From contig SUVL01000019.1 of assembly GCA_015062005.1 (NCBI GenBank), forward strand, positions 1 through 53,049: DNA of 53,049 nt. The letters run 5' to 3'. Position numbers and translations under genes: made by a program. How positions within the stretch are numbered: the stretch's first letter is position 1; each line of letters starts with the position of its first letter. Positions 1-10,171 of the stretch are shown piece by piece. This DNA comes from Akkermansiaceae bacterium. GTDB taxonomy: Bacteria > Verrucomicrobiota > Verrucomicrobiia > Verrucomicrobiales > Akkermansiaceae. Below the pieces are notes generated by a model that saw nothing but the letters and a program-made list of their open reading frames with translations, was not told the origin of the DNA and did not search any database.

Positions 1-4
1 CGTT

Positions 5-1165
5 ATGAAGAAACGCGTGGTCATTCTCGGCTCTACCGGCAGTATCGGCACCAGTGCGCTCAAAGTGGCGCGGGATATTCCGGAGCGCATGGAAGTGGTG
101 GCTCTGGCTGCCCACAGCAATGTGCAGAAGCTGGCTGAGCAGGCACGCGAGTTCGCGGTGCAGCATGTGTGCATCTATGATGGCTCCAAGGTTGCCGAGC
201 TGAAGAGACTGTTGCCTGCCGGAGTGCAGGTATATACCGGGCTGGAGGGACTCTGCCGGCTGGCTACGCTGGAGGGAGCAGATATGGTGCTGGTCTCCAT
301 TATCGGCACGGATGGCCTGAAACCCACGCTGGAGGCTATCGAGGCAGGTAAAGACCTCGCGATTGCTTCCAAGGAGATTCTGGTGATGGCCGGCGAGGTG
401 GTGATGAACCGCGCCAAGGCCAAGGGAATCAACGTGCTGCCGGTAGATAGCGAGCACAATGCCATCTACCAGTGCCTGCAAGGCAACCCCGGTGGCGCAG
501 GGCAGGTGAATCGCCTGATTCTCACGGCCAGCGGTGGTCCCTTCCGCAACACGCCGCGCGAGCAGCTGGCGGCGGTCACGCTGGAGCAGGCGCTCAAGCA
601 CCCCACCTGGCAGATGGGCCGCAAGATTACTATCGACAGCGCCACGATGTTCAACAAGGGGCTGGAAATGATTGAGGCCCGCTGGCTGTTCGATATCCCC
701 ATGGAGCGGGTGGATGTGATTGTGCACCCGCAGAGTATTGTGCATTCACTCGTGGAGTTCTGCGATGGCTCCATCCTGGCGCAGCTGAGCAGCAGCGATA
801 TGTGTTTCCCCATCCAGTATGCGGTGACCTGGCCGGAGCGCCTGCCGAATTCTCTGCCGCACCTTGACCTGGCGCAGATTGCCAGCCTGAAGTTCGAAGC
901 CCCGCGCTGGGAGGATTTCCCTGCGCTCACCCTTGCCCGCCAGGCCGGGCTCACCGGTGGCACCATGCCCGCCATGTACAACGCCGCCAACGAGGTGGCA
1001 GTGCAGGCATTTGTGGATGGTCAGCTTTCATTCCCCGGTATCTGGGAGACGGTGGAGAAAGTGCTTTCCAACGCCCGCCCCCGCGATTACCAGGGCCAGC
1101 TTCCCATCATCCTGGAGGATGACGCCTGGGCCCGCGAGGAAGCAATGCGGATAATCGGACTTTAA
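5..1165 (+). CDS. dxr: 1-deoxy-D-xylulose 5-phosphate reductoisomerase
   Basis: DXR (IspC) converts 1-deoxy-D-xylulose 5-phosphate to 2-C-methyl-D-erythritol 4-phosphate with NADPH, the second step of the MEP isoprenoid pathway in the cytoplasm. The 386-residue product has the usual family length. The N-terminal Rossmann motif GSTGSIG follows the first strand (residues 9-15). The internal stretches AIASKEILVMAG, PVDSEHNAIYQ (metal-binding D and E) and LTASGGPF are typical of DXR, as is HPTWQMGRKITIDSATM with the substrate-binding Ser, Asn and Lys downstream. The ATG at base 5 gives the normal N-terminus, so the gene is complete, but its promoter lies outside the window. The stop codon overlaps the stop of the convergent glycosyltransferase gene by 4 bases. 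Confidence is high. Confidence 0.97.
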   Translation: MKKRVVILGSTGSIGTSALKVARDIPERMEVVALAAHSNVQKLAEQAREFAVQHVCIYDGSKVAELKRLLPAGVQVYTGLEGLCRLATLEGADMVLVSIIGTDGLKPTLEAIEAGKDLAIASKEILVMAGEVVMNRAKAKGINVLPVDSEHNAIYQCLQGNPGGAGQVNRLILTASGGPFRNTPREQLAAVTLEQALKHPTWQMGRKITIDSATMFNKGLEMIEARWLFDIPMERVDVIVHPQSIVHSLVEFCDGSILAQLSSSDMCFPIQYAVTWPERLPNSLPHLDLAQIASLKFEAPRWEDFPALTLARQAGLTGGTMPAMYNAANEVAVQAFVDGQLSFPGIWETVEKVLSNARPRDYQGQLPIILEDDAWAREEAMRIIGL

Positions 1166-2280
1166 TTCAGGATATTGCCGTAGATCTCCATCAGTTTCGA
1201 CATCATGGTGTCGGATGATAATTTGGAGCGGCATTCCTGCTGCCCGTGTGCTCCCATGCGAAGTGCGGTTTGTGCATCCGCTGTCATTTGCAGAATGCTT
1301 TCCTGCATGGCGGCAATATCATAGGGGGCCACAATAAAACCCGACTTCCCATGTTCGATGTGCTGCTTGCTTCCGCAAGAGTTGGTCAGCATCACCGGCA
1401 GCCCCATGACCCGCGCTTCCTTGGCAATGGTAGGCCCGGTGTCGGCAAGACTAGGATGCACAAGACACCATGCCTCTGCGAGCAATTTTACCATGCCTTC
1501 GCGGTTTACTGGGCCGAGAGGATGAACATTGGCCGGGTAATCAGGAACATCGTCCGGTTTTATGCCTGCCAGCAGGAGTCGTACATGCGATAATCGGGGG
1601 GAAGAAAATACTTTGATGAGTGTCCTGATGTTCTTAACCGGAGCGTTGGTGCCTGCGTATAAGCAGGTTGGCGTGCTGCTCAGATTGCGATCCTGCCGAA
1701 AGAAACTTTCCTCAACGGCATATTCCAGGTGGTAGAATGCGGACTTGCCGGAAATTTCTCGGACGCGCTCTTCTGCCCATGGCGATTCCGTAGTTACGTG
1801 ACCGAATCTGCGGACGGTATAGGGTTCATAGAATGCCTGATGGCGTTCAAAACGGGCTAATCGGGCTCGTTTGGCACAGGCTGTTAAAAGTCCTTGTATA
1901 GAGAGAAGTTTCCTGCCACAGTAATGGCTGGCTGCTATAGAATGGGAATTCTCGGTGCCCCAGCTGTGAACCAAATCAGGAGAAATGGCTTTGAGCTCGT
2001 TCATTATGTGGAACGTGTCATAAAGGTATCCGGAATACAATCCAATCGTGAGCCGGGATTTCGGCAGGATGTGAAATGTTTGATTCTCTGTTTCGATGAC
2101 TCGTTTGCGAACTTCTCCCTTATGTGGAATTACCCAGTGGATATGGTATTGATTCTGATTATCGAGTAATTTTCGCAAAGCTGATAACCAGACGCAGTAG
2201 TGCCATGCGTCCGCAGGCTGGCTGGGCTCCGGTTGGGCATCCCAGAGCGGTAGATCCCCGACTATTGCGATTTTCTTCAT
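1162..2280 (-). CDS. glycosyltransferase family 4-like protein
   Basis: This is a 372-residue GT-B fold glycosyltransferase, probably using a nucleotide-sugar donor to extend an envelope or extracellular polysaccharide; donor and acceptor cannot be read from sequence. The C-terminal half carries the usual retaining-GT4 features: CLYAGTNAPVKNIRTLIKVF (donor-domain start), then LAEAWCLVHPSLADTGP and the E-x7-E-like segment TIAKEARVMGLPVMLTNS. An in-frame start 19 codons further upstream exists. I chose the ATG at 2280 because it forms an ATGA overlap with the stop of the upstream GT2 gene and gives a clean N-terminal strand (MKKIAIVGDLPLWD). The two transferases are therefore translationally coupled. 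The 3' end overlaps the end of dxr on the other strand by 4 bases. Confidence 0.85.
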   Translation of the reverse strand: MKKIAIVGDLPLWDAQPEPSQPADAWHYCVWLSALRKLLDNQNQYHIHWVIPHKGEVRKRVIETENQTFHILPKSRLTIGLYSGYLYDTFHIMNELKAISPDLVHSWGTENSHSIAASHYCGRKLLSIQGLLTACAKRARLARFERHQAFYEPYTVRRFGHVTTESPWAEERVREISGKSAFYHLEYAVEESFFRQDRNLSSTPTCLYAGTNAPVKNIRTLIKVFSSPRLSHVRLLLAGIKPDDVPDYPANVHPLGPVNREGMVKLLAEAWCLVHPSLADTGPTIAKEARVMGLPVMLTNSCGSKQHIEHGKSGFIVAPYDIAAMQESILQMTADAQTALRMGAHGQQECRSKLSSDTMMSKLMEIYGNILN

Positions 2281-3314
2281 TTGAACAAGGCGCGGTAAAA
2301 ACTCAGCAGACAGGCATAAACCGGTAAGGGAAGACAACGAACCATGCAGAAAAGTCCACGGTATCCTAATTTGCGAGAGATTCGTATGCGATTGAGAATG
2401 CCTTTACGCCAGAAGGTGCGGAGCAGGGCTCGCTTCTGCATCTCTTCCTTCAAAGCGTTCATGAAGGAGGCGGATTTCTCTGTCAGGTCATTTTCACGGA
2501 TGTAGTTATTCAGGGCCTCCAGCACCTGCTGCATCGGGGAGAACGTGAGATTGTAATACTTGTCGTTAAAGCGTTCCAGCCGCACGATTGCGCTATAGCC
2601 TCGTTTGTTGTCATCCCCTCCGCGGCTCATGTTACAGCTGCCGTCACGCATGAAAACCGCTACACAGTTTGGGATATGCACTCCTGTTCCAAGAACGGAC
2701 GCGCGGTAAAAACAGGTGAGGTCATCCACATAATAGGCATCCTGTGGCAATAACCCGAATTTCTTGAACACATCCACATGCCACGCCTTATATGATAAGA
2801 AATTCGAACGAAAAGCCGTTTCTTGCGAAGTATGAGTACCGATGTCGGTTTCCAGAATCTCCGGCGGTTCAGCACGTTTCGAAAAGGCTGATGCCCGAAT
2901 GGTATCTTCCTGATCATCTGTAAAATGCACAACACCAGTTGTCACATAGCGAGCACGCGGATGCGTGGCAATCGCCTTGCCAATGAGCGAGCAGCGGTCA
3001 ATAGAGGAATAATCATCATCATCAGCCCTGACTATCCAGTCGGATTCCACAAACTGGACAGCGTGGTTGGTATTGCCGGCCAGGTGGAGGTTGCGGGGTG
3101 TATGGGTGACGACTACGCGGCGATTGCCCTTGTAGGCGGCCACGCACTCTTTGATGATTTCGAAGGTGCGGTCGGTGGAGCAATCGTCGGAGAAGATGTA
3201 CTCCAGTTCGCCCTCGTAGTCCTGCGCAAAGGCGCTTTCGATGGCGGCGCGGATGTACTTCTCCCGGTTGTGGGAGAGCAGCACGTAGGAAAGCTTGGGC
3301 AGGGAGGAGGACAT
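2277..3314 (-). CDS. glycosyltransferase family 2
   Basis: A 345-residue inverting GT-A glycosyltransferase. The N-terminus (LSYVLLSHNREKYIRAAIES) and the metal- and nucleotide-binding acidic clusters FSDDCSTDRT and DWIVRADDDDYSS are typical of GT2. The C-terminal 90 residues are basic and may lie against the membrane, but I see no clear transmembrane helix. It likely adds a sugar to a surface glycan together with the downstream GT4 gene, to which it is joined by an ATGA overlap (2277-2280). A TTG three codons upstream (3323) is possible, but the ATG at 3314 is preferred. No promoter is obvious: the argG terminator hairpin ends about a dozen bases before this ATG, so transcription may be partly readthrough from argG. 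Substrate is unknown. Confidence 0.85.
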   Translation of the reverse strand: MSSSLPKLSYVLLSHNREKYIRAAIESAFAQDYEGELEYIFSDDCSTDRTFEIIKECVAAYKGNRRVVVTHTPRNLHLAGNTNHAVQFVESDWIVRADDDDYSSIDRCSLIGKAIATHPRARYVTTGVVHFTDDQEDTIRASAFSKRAEPPEILETDIGTHTSQETAFRSNFLSYKAWHVDVFKKFGLLPQDAYYVDDLTCFYRASVLGTGVHIPNCVAVFMRDGSCNMSRGGDDNKRGYSAIVRLERFNDKYYNLTFSPMQQVLEALNNYIRENDLTEKSASFMNALKEEMQKRALLRTFWRKGILNRIRISRKLGYRGLFCMVRCLPLPVYACLLSFYRALFK

Positions 3315-3325
3315 AAAATGCAAAA

Positions 3326-3354
3326 GAGCCGCCCCGGGGTTGGCGGAGCGGCTC
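3326..3354 (-). terminator. argG intrinsic terminator or attenuator
   Basis: On the minus strand GAGCCGC pairs with GCGGCTC around a G+C-rich loop that can form a second internal pairing. It is followed by TTTT (3325-3322). It lies 15 bases past the argG stop and just before the GT2 start, so it ends argG transcription or lets only some polymerase through. Confidence 0.7.
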
Positions 3355-3368
3355 CGTATAAGATTCGT

Positions 3369-4652
<1,284 letters not shown>

Positions 4653-4695
4653 TTTCTTATCACAGAGCGCAGCGGTTGCAACTGCGCACATGGGG

Positions 4696-4723
4696 AGTAT
4701 ACACCTGTTCCGGGCTCTGTAAA
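4696..4723 (-). promoter_or_regulatory. argG promoter
   Basis: TTTACA (-35, 5/6 match) and TATACT (-10, 5/6) are separated by 16 bases on the minus strand. The predicted start site is near 4689, giving a leader of about 37 bases to the chosen argG ATG. Confidence 0.6.
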
Positions 4724-4757
4724 AGCAAAATATGTTACATTGACGCAGAATATAGAG

Positions 4758-7700
4758 CTATTTTCCCTTGCAGATGCGCCTTACCCCCCAGCTGGCCAGG
4801 AGGATAGGTACAAGTCCCATGATGAACAGATACACGGCATTGCGGGATACCGTTGAGATAGAGTCAGCATCCGTCTCGTGGTCCTGCGCTGCAAATGTCC
4901 GGGCCTGACGGGGGGAAAGGAAGAAACCGCGGTATTCATTGGAGCGCCCGTCCTTGCGTGCCGTCTTGACGCCTTCAGTCATCGAGGTGAGTTTGCGGTT
5001 GGAAAAGTAGAATTCCGCGGGCTGATCTTGAGGAGTGGGCGTGCGTTCATCCTGCTGGTCAAGTACCGTTTCAAGGAATTCCTCATCCCGATTCATGGCA
5101 GCCTTGTTCACTCTGCGCAGGATTTCCTTTGCCTCATATACGTTGCCGGCTATACCGTTGAAGGCCAATGCAGCGCGTTGAATAAAGCGTAAATCATCCA
5201 GGGAGCCCTTTTCCTTCAGTTCCTCGCGCAACCTGCCGACCTTGGATGTATAGAAATCCCAGAGGTTATCTGTGGTCTGAACGACAAACAGCATCTCAAA
5301 GGCGTAGCGGAGCGGGCATAGCTCCGCAATAAGCGGCACCGGTTTACTGGTGATGTTGTGCGTCTCTTCATCCTGATAGGCAACGCGGTGTCTCAAGTTC
5401 GAAAGGCGTGCATCAATGCTTGCCGGGATGATGCCATCCGGCACTCGTGGGCTGAACTCGTTCATCTCCTCGAAACGCACCAATGCCCCAGCCAGCAGAA
5501 TCTGCGGCACCAGCAGCAATGGCACAATGTTGAGTGCCACCCGGTCCGTTTTCACAAAGGCTGATACCATCAGTGAAAGGGCAATGCCGATAAACGCAGT
5601 GAGAAGCATGACGGCGAAATGCTGCCAGAACATGTAATGTATTTCCAGAATGGCATTCCCCACCAGAAGGTACAATGCACACTGAATGCCGGCTATCGAC
5701 GTCAGCACCAGTACCTTGGCCAGCAAATAACCGGTGGTGAACAACTTGTAGTTGCTCTCGCGGCGCAGCAGGGGGCGGTCCCGCAGTATTTCACAGGCTG
5801 CATCAGTGAGGCCGAAGAACATGGCCAGAACCAGCGAAAGGAATAAGTATTCGGTGATGTGAAGCGACTTGTAGAAGGTGTATGTAGCTTCGCCGGATGC
5901 CCGCAAGGTGCCTGCAATCAGGGCCGCAAGCAAGGGGCCTTCAAGGAGCAAGGCATACAGCCCCAGGCGGCTTCTGATTCGGGTCAGGAGAGTGCGGGCA
6001 ATCCAGAGGCGGAAAAGGCGCCAAAGTTCAATGGGAGACCGGGGGCGTGCTTTTGGTATGGCACGGCGGGGTTGCTCTTCCAGGTCTTCGGGTTTGCGCT
6101 CCTTTCCCTTAGTCGAATAGGAATATTTCTCAAAACGTTCCTGCCAGAGATTGGGATTCTCCCTATAGCGGCTGCCCACTCGGCGGAATGGGGCATCCAG
6201 CACTTCGAAAACGTAGTCGGCACCGCCTGCCGCAATGGCTTCGCGGGGAATACGCAGCCGCAGCTCGCGCGCGGCAGTGCGGAAATAATTGACCATTTCC
6301 TGGGGGCTTCCCCAGAACGCCATCTGCCCGTGCGTATCCAGCACCATGACCTTCTTGAAACGGTTCAGAAGCACCTGGGCCGGCCGATGCAGGGTGCAGA
6401 GAAGGATACGGCTTTCAGCCATATTTTCCAGTGTTTCAATGACTCGCTCTGCATCACCTGAGGCAAGCCCGCTGATGGGCTCATCAATGAGGTATACCTC
6501 TGAGGTGCCTGTAAGATCCAGACCCAGGTTCAGGCGGGTACGTTCGCCATCGGAGATAGTGCGCTCACCAGCCCGGCCTACATGGCGGTCCGCCAGGTGC
6601 CCAAGACCCACGAAGTTCAAGACGGTGGAAACACGGCGGACACGGTCTGCATGTCCCAGGCGTGGACGCCTTGCCACCGAGGCCTGGTACACATGCTCCT
6701 GCACAGTCATTGCTTCGTCGAGAATGTCCTCACGCGGGATGAACGCTATGTAGCGGCGCAAGTTGGACGAATGGGGAGTGAGGCGTTCATCGTTGTAGAA
6801 AATACTGCCGAATGATGGCTCCAGGTGTCCCGCCAGCATGGCAAGCAGGGTACTTTTGCCTGACCCGCTGGGCCCCAGGATGCAGGCCATTTCGCCTCGT
6901 TGCAGAGTAAAGTCAATATTGTCCACAACGCGGCCAGCGCGGACAAAATCCCGGGTAAGGCCACGCACCCGGAGTGAGGAAATGAGGTTAGATTCTTCCT
7001 CCAGCATGCCGGCGGAGAAACGGCAACGAAGGAACTGAACCGGGCTCAGCGCGATGAGGTCGCCATCCTGCAGCGGTGTTTCAGTATCTGTCCTGACCTG
7101 GTGCTCACCCACTGTCACAGAATGGGAATTACCCTCCAGCAACTTCACAGAGCCAGTGTTGGACGCGCGGGAATAGGTAACCTCCAGCACCACGCCGGCA
7201 GCGAGACCGGGGGTGAGTTTCAGCACGTCCGGGCGCACGATGAAGGGGATGTTTGTCACCAGCACGGTGCGCTCACCAGGGTCCAGCTGGAAACTATTGC
7301 CACTGGAATCCGAATCCGCCAGGTCGACAAAGGTAAAAGGCCCTTGCCCCTGCACATAAAACGGAGTGAAGTACGAAGACGAAGCGACTTCCCCCATGCG
7401 CAACATGCGTGATTCCAGTGTAAACTCAGCATCCTGCCGCAGCACTTCAACTTCAATCTGCAGGCCCAGGCTGACCCGGGCAATGGCGTTGCGGGGACGC
7501 TGCCGGCTCATGGAAAGCGAATCTCCGGCCAGCGATAAGTAATTGACCAACTTCACCCCAGTGGAGCGGAACTGAAGCAGGGATACAATGGTCTTGTAAC
7601 TGAAATAGCAGGAGCTCAGCTCAACGGTCTGGCGGGCAGAAAGAGGTAACACCCCACCTTTGCCCAATGTCTGGCCGCGTACGGATATGGGCGTATCAGA

Positions 7701-8348
7701 ATCGTTGATAATCAGCAGAAAATTAACACAACGGATGGCGCGGAAGGCTATGCCATCTTCTGTTTCCGGAAGTAAGAGCGTATTGTCCCCCGGAACGCAT
7801 GAAAAGGTGATACTCTCCATGGGCCGCGGCGCCACCGCCCCTGGGGTGCGCATCAATTCTTCCAGCATGGAGGCTGCGCCCGGCAGGTTCAACCCGAAAG
7901 TGACTTCCTCAAACAGGGTCGGGGTTGTCAAATCACCGCCGATGCGTAACAACAGGGCGTACACTTCCAGAGCAAGAGAAATGCGCTCTTCTTCGGTGCG
8001 GTCAGCGGCCGCAAGGGCCAGGGTGGCGGGCAGGGGATAGGCTGCCTCATAGGCTGTCTGGAATCGCTCAGCCAGCCAGATGTGCTCCACGTTGGGGAAA
8101 TCGTGGCGCAGAATATCCATGGCCGTATCGAGCTTATCTACGCCGATATCCACGACCTGGCACATGATGGAAGCAAAGAGGTCTGCAATGGTGCCGGCGT
8201 GCGCCCGGCGACTTTCATCACGCGCAGCAATGCGGTGCGGGGCCGTGTTGAGCCTGGCTGCCAGCAGGCTGCGCGCACGGAGCAAACGGCGGCGGCCGGA
8301 GCGAATCAGATAGGTGATATATTTGCGGGAGCGTGAAAGCTTATTCAT
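4758..8348 (-). CDS. ABCG-like ABC transporter with large N-terminal regulatory region
   Basis: This 1196-residue fusion combines an ABC ATPase and an ABC-2 permease in the ABCG/White order (ATPase before membrane domain). Residues 1 to ~110 form helices resembling a TerB-like fold. Residues ~200-460 are beta-rich and end in DGDLIALSPVQFLRCRF, reminiscent of an FHA domain; both of these calls are tentative. The ATPase has Walker A GPSGSGKST (~residue 495), signature ISDGERTR (~600), Walker B VYLIDEP (~620) and H-loop CTLHRP (~652). Five hydrophobic segments follow from ~800, then a long hydrophilic region and a last membrane segment near the C-terminus. The signature has D where G is usual (SGGE to SDGE), and the D-loop reads SGLAS rather than SGLDS. 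The start at 8348 forms an ATGA overlap with the ykgJ-type gene. The substrate is unknown. Confidence 0.85.
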   Translation of the reverse strand: MNKLSRSRKYITYLIRSGRRRLLRARSLLAARLNTAPHRIAARDESRRAHAGTIADLFASIMCQVVDIGVDKLDTAMDILRHDFPNVEHIWLAERFQTAYEAAYPLPATLALAAADRTEEERISLALEVYALLLRIGGDLTTPTLFEEVTFGLNLPGAASMLEELMRTPGAVAPRPMESITFSCVPGDNTLLLPETEDGIAFRAIRCVNFLLIINDSDTPISVRGQTLGKGGVLPLSARQTVELSSCYFSYKTIVSLLQFRSTGVKLVNYLSLAGDSLSMSRQRPRNAIARVSLGLQIEVEVLRQDAEFTLESRMLRMGEVASSSYFTPFYVQGQGPFTFVDLADSDSSGNSFQLDPGERTVLVTNIPFIVRPDVLKLTPGLAAGVVLEVTYSRASNTGSVKLLEGNSHSVTVGEHQVRTDTETPLQDGDLIALSPVQFLRCRFSAGMLEEESNLISSLRVRGLTRDFVRAGRVVDNIDFTLQRGEMACILGPSGSGKSTLLAMLAGHLEPSFGSIFYNDERLTPHSSNLRRYIAFIPREDILDEAMTVQEHVYQASVARRPRLGHADRVRRVSTVLNFVGLGHLADRHVGRAGERTISDGERTRLNLGLDLTGTSEVYLIDEPISGLASGDAERVIETLENMAESRILLCTLHRPAQVLLNRFKKVMVLDTHGQMAFWGSPQEMVNYFRTAARELRLRIPREAIAAGGADYVFEVLDAPFRRVGSRYRENPNLWQERFEKYSYSTKGKERKPEDLEEQPRRAIPKARPRSPIELWRLFRLWIARTLLTRIRSRLGLYALLLEGPLLAALIAGTLRASGEATYTFYKSLHITEYLFLSLVLAMFFGLTDAACEILRDRPLLRRESNYKLFTTGYLLAKVLVLTSIAGIQCALYLLVGNAILEIHYMFWQHFAVMLLTAFIGIALSLMVSAFVKTDRVALNIVPLLLVPQILLAGALVRFEEMNEFSPRVPDGIIPASIDARLSNLRHRVAYQDEETHNITSKPVPLIAELCPLRYAFEMLFVVQTTDNLWDFYTSKVGRLREELKEKGSLDDLRFIQRAALAFNGIAGNVYEAKEILRRVNKAAMNRDEEFLETVLDQQDERTPTPQDQPAEFYFSNRKLTSMTEGVKTARKDGRSNEYRGFFLSPRQARTFAAQDHETDADSISTVSRNAVYLFIMGLVPILLASWGVRRICKGK

Positions 8349-8698
8349 GCCTCGGAATCCCCTTTCTTGCCAAAGCCTGGACAGCGGTTTTCCCAGCCGG
8401 GGAAGTTCCACTTATGCGGAAAATCCCGGCATTGCCGGGGCTTGACCGGCTGAATACGGCAGGTGTTGTCCGGTTGCAGCATGATACAGGCACCATCTGG
8501 TGCATCGATGAGCGAAAGCCCGCGCCGGTTGCGCTGTAAGTGACAGAGCTCGTTGATGAAGGTTACTTCATCCATCTGCAGGTAGGCGGCAATGGCGGTG
8601 ATATCCTCGTTGGTCAGGCACACATTGCCCTCCCAGCGGCAGCAGGCTCCACAACGCTGGCAGGTGTGGATAATGGGTTCGGCAGAATCGGTGCTCAT
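8345..8698 (-). CDS. YkgJ family cysteine-cluster protein
   Basis: A 117-residue protein with the N-terminal cluster CQRCGACC followed by further cysteines (CLT, CIMLQPDNTCRI, QCRDFP, CPGF), the pattern of the YkgJ/CxxCxxCC family, thought to bind zinc or an Fe-S cluster. Its biochemical role is not established. A longer reading exists upstream, but the ATG at 8698 makes an ATGA overlap with the tsaB stop and removes a low-complexity out-of-family extension. Its own stop overlaps the start of the ABC transporter in the same way, placing it in a tightly coupled prmA-tsaB-ykgJ-ABC chain. I infer that its stoichiometry is linked to its neighbours; function remains open. Confidence 0.82.
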   Translation of the reverse strand: MSTDSAEPIIHTCQRCGACCRWEGNVCLTNEDITAIAAYLQMDEVTFINELCHLQRNRRGLSLIDAPDGACIMLQPDNTCRIQPVKPRQCRDFPHKWNFPGWENRCPGFGKKGDSEA

Positions 8699-9315
8699 AT
8701 TTCCCATGGTTTGCGGGCTGCTGCGGTGATGTGCGGGGGACGCACATAGATAGGCTCTGCGGGTCGGGCTGCTGCGGCAAGCTGCTCGGCTTCGCTCTTT
8801 TTCAGCCAGGTAGATACCAGCCCCGTGGCAGTGGGGTACATGCCCTCCTTCTGCAGAGCACAAAGGTTGAGATGAGAAAGCCTGCCAGCGGGTTCCGTGG
8901 AAATCACCGGGCAGGTGAGAGCTTGCAATTCTTCCGGGCTAAGGACTTCAATGCGGCCATCCGGGCGGCGCACAGTCCAGCCGCCGCGGCGGGCATCTGC
9001 CACCACGCAGGCTCCAGGCTCTGCCAGCTGAGCCCAGGATTCTTCAGCCACCAGTCTGGCACCCGTTACAGAAGAGACCCCCACTCCCGCGGCCAGAGCC
9101 ACGCGCACTCCGCCATAACTGCCGGGACCAGCCCCGACCAAGACATAGTCAAGAGGCGCATCCGCCAAGGCATCCATGGCTCCTTGAAGCGCCGGAAAAA
9201 GGAAAGAATCGTGATTCCGCTCTGCGTCCCATTCCGTGGAGAATACGGTTTTGCCATCCATTGACAGACAAAGGGACGCATGCGGCACAGAGGTCTCGAT
9301 GGCGAGAATGTTCAT
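8695..9315 (-). CDS. tsaB: tRNA threonylcarbamoyladenosine synthesis protein TsaB
   Basis: TsaB (YeaZ) is the inactive ASKHA-fold partner that binds TsaD and TsaE in the complex making t6A37 on ANN-decoding tRNAs. The 206-residue product begins MNILAIETSVPHASLCL, the typical phosphate-1-like strand and loop. It has HDSFLFPAL and then VLVGAGPGSYGGVRVALA, matching the conserved GPGSFTGLR-type motif. The start at 9315 gives a 4-base ATGA overlap with the prmA stop; an upstream in-frame extension without family similarity was dropped. The C-terminal third (after ~residue 150) is more divergent, as is usual for TsaB, and ends in PIYVRPP. tsaD, tsaE and tsaC are not in this window. Confidence 0.9.
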   Translation of the reverse strand: MNILAIETSVPHASLCLSMDGKTVFSTEWDAERNHDSFLFPALQGAMDALADAPLDYVLVGAGPGSYGGVRVALAAGVGVSSVTGARLVAEESWAQLAEPGACVVADARRGGWTVRRPDGRIEVLSPEELQALTCPVISTEPAGRLSHLNLCALQKEGMYPTATGLVSTWLKKSEAEQLAAAARPAEPIYVRPPHITAAARKPWEI

Positions 9316-10163
9316 GCCTGGGTGAGCTGCGCCGTGGTCCACTTGCCACGACTGATGGTTTTCATGATGCGGAGGCCGGCTGCTTCTGCAGCAGCCAGCG
9401 TCTCGGCGGCCTGAGTATTCAAGATACCGGAAATAATGAGGATGCCGCCAGGCTTCATGGCTGCCAGCAGGCGAGGAAAGGCCTTTTGCAGAACAGTGGA
9501 AAACAGGTTGGCCAGCACAATATCTGCCTGCTGTCCGGGGGCCGGGCTCCATTCAAACACATCGGCCTGGAAAAGCTCCAGGTTATCGGCTCCGCCATTG
9601 CGTTCAATGTTGCGCGCAGCCACTTCCACTGCCACTGGGTCAAAATCAAAACTGATGGCGCTGGCAGCACCTAGTCTCAACCCTGCCAGTGCCAGCACAC
9701 CAGTACCGCAGCCAATATCTGCCAGTGTCCAACTGCCGGGAGCCAGCTTGCGCACATAATCGCAAAGCATGCGCAGACAAGTGGAGGTGGTGGCGTGATT
9801 CCCGGTACCAAAGGCCCGTTCTGCCGGGAAGGTAAGGATGATGCGGCGGGGATATCTGCGCTTTAAATCCTCTAATATGGTTTCATCAGCGGAAGCGGAA
9901 ATGACAATCTTATCTCGAATAATCAGAGGTGGGGTGTTTTCTGGAGCCGTTGCGGCGACCCAGTCCATCGTCACCATTTCCTCTACGCTTCCACCATAGC
10001 AGGCCTGAAGAACCAGCGCTTCCTCAGCGGTCTCTGTGTAAACATCGATCGATATTCTGCTGGCGTGAAAGCCGGCAGAAATGACGCATCCGGGGAGATT
10101 GCCAACGCGTTCCTGCCATGAATTTTCCTGATCAGCAGGTGCTGTTTTGTGCCATTGCCACAT
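9312..10163 (-). CDS. prmA: ribosomal protein L11 methyltransferase
   Basis: PrmA uses S-adenosylmethionine to trimethylate ribosomal protein L11. The 283-residue product has the N-terminal substrate domain, then RAFGTGNHATTSTCLRML, the characteristic PrmA signature. The SAM-binding motif I is LADIGCGTGVLALA, an acidic residue ends the next strand (ISFDFDP), and DIVLANLF takes the place of the DPPY-like motif. It lies 8 bases after the fucosidase stop and overlaps tsaB by 4 bases, so it could be co-transcribed with the genes upstream. No separate promoter is evident within the 8-base gap. Function is confidently assigned by motif; the exact methylation target was not tested. Confidence 0.93.
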   Translation of the reverse strand: MWQWHKTAPADQENSWQERVGNLPGCVISAGFHASRISIDVYTETAEEALVLQACYGGSVEEMVTMDWVAATAPENTPPLIIRDKIVISASADETILEDLKRRYPRRIILTFPAERAFGTGNHATTSTCLRMLCDYVRKLAPGSWTLADIGCGTGVLALAGLRLGAASAISFDFDPVAVEVAARNIERNGGADNLELFQADVFEWSPAPGQQADIVLANLFSTVLQKAFPRLLAAMKPGGILIISGILNTQAAETLAAAEAAGLRIMKTISRGKWTTAQLTQA

Positions 10164-10171
10164 ATGATAAG

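Noticed and set aside
4653..4691. 13-residue N-terminal extension of ArgG
   Set aside because: The upstream ATG is only 5 bases past the -10 box and lies at or before the predicted transcription start; the family begins at KIVLAYSGG.
8699..8863. N-terminal extension of the YkgJ-type protein
   Set aside because: It is inside tsaB, adds no conserved sequence, and the ATGA overlap at 8695-8698 gives the family-like start.
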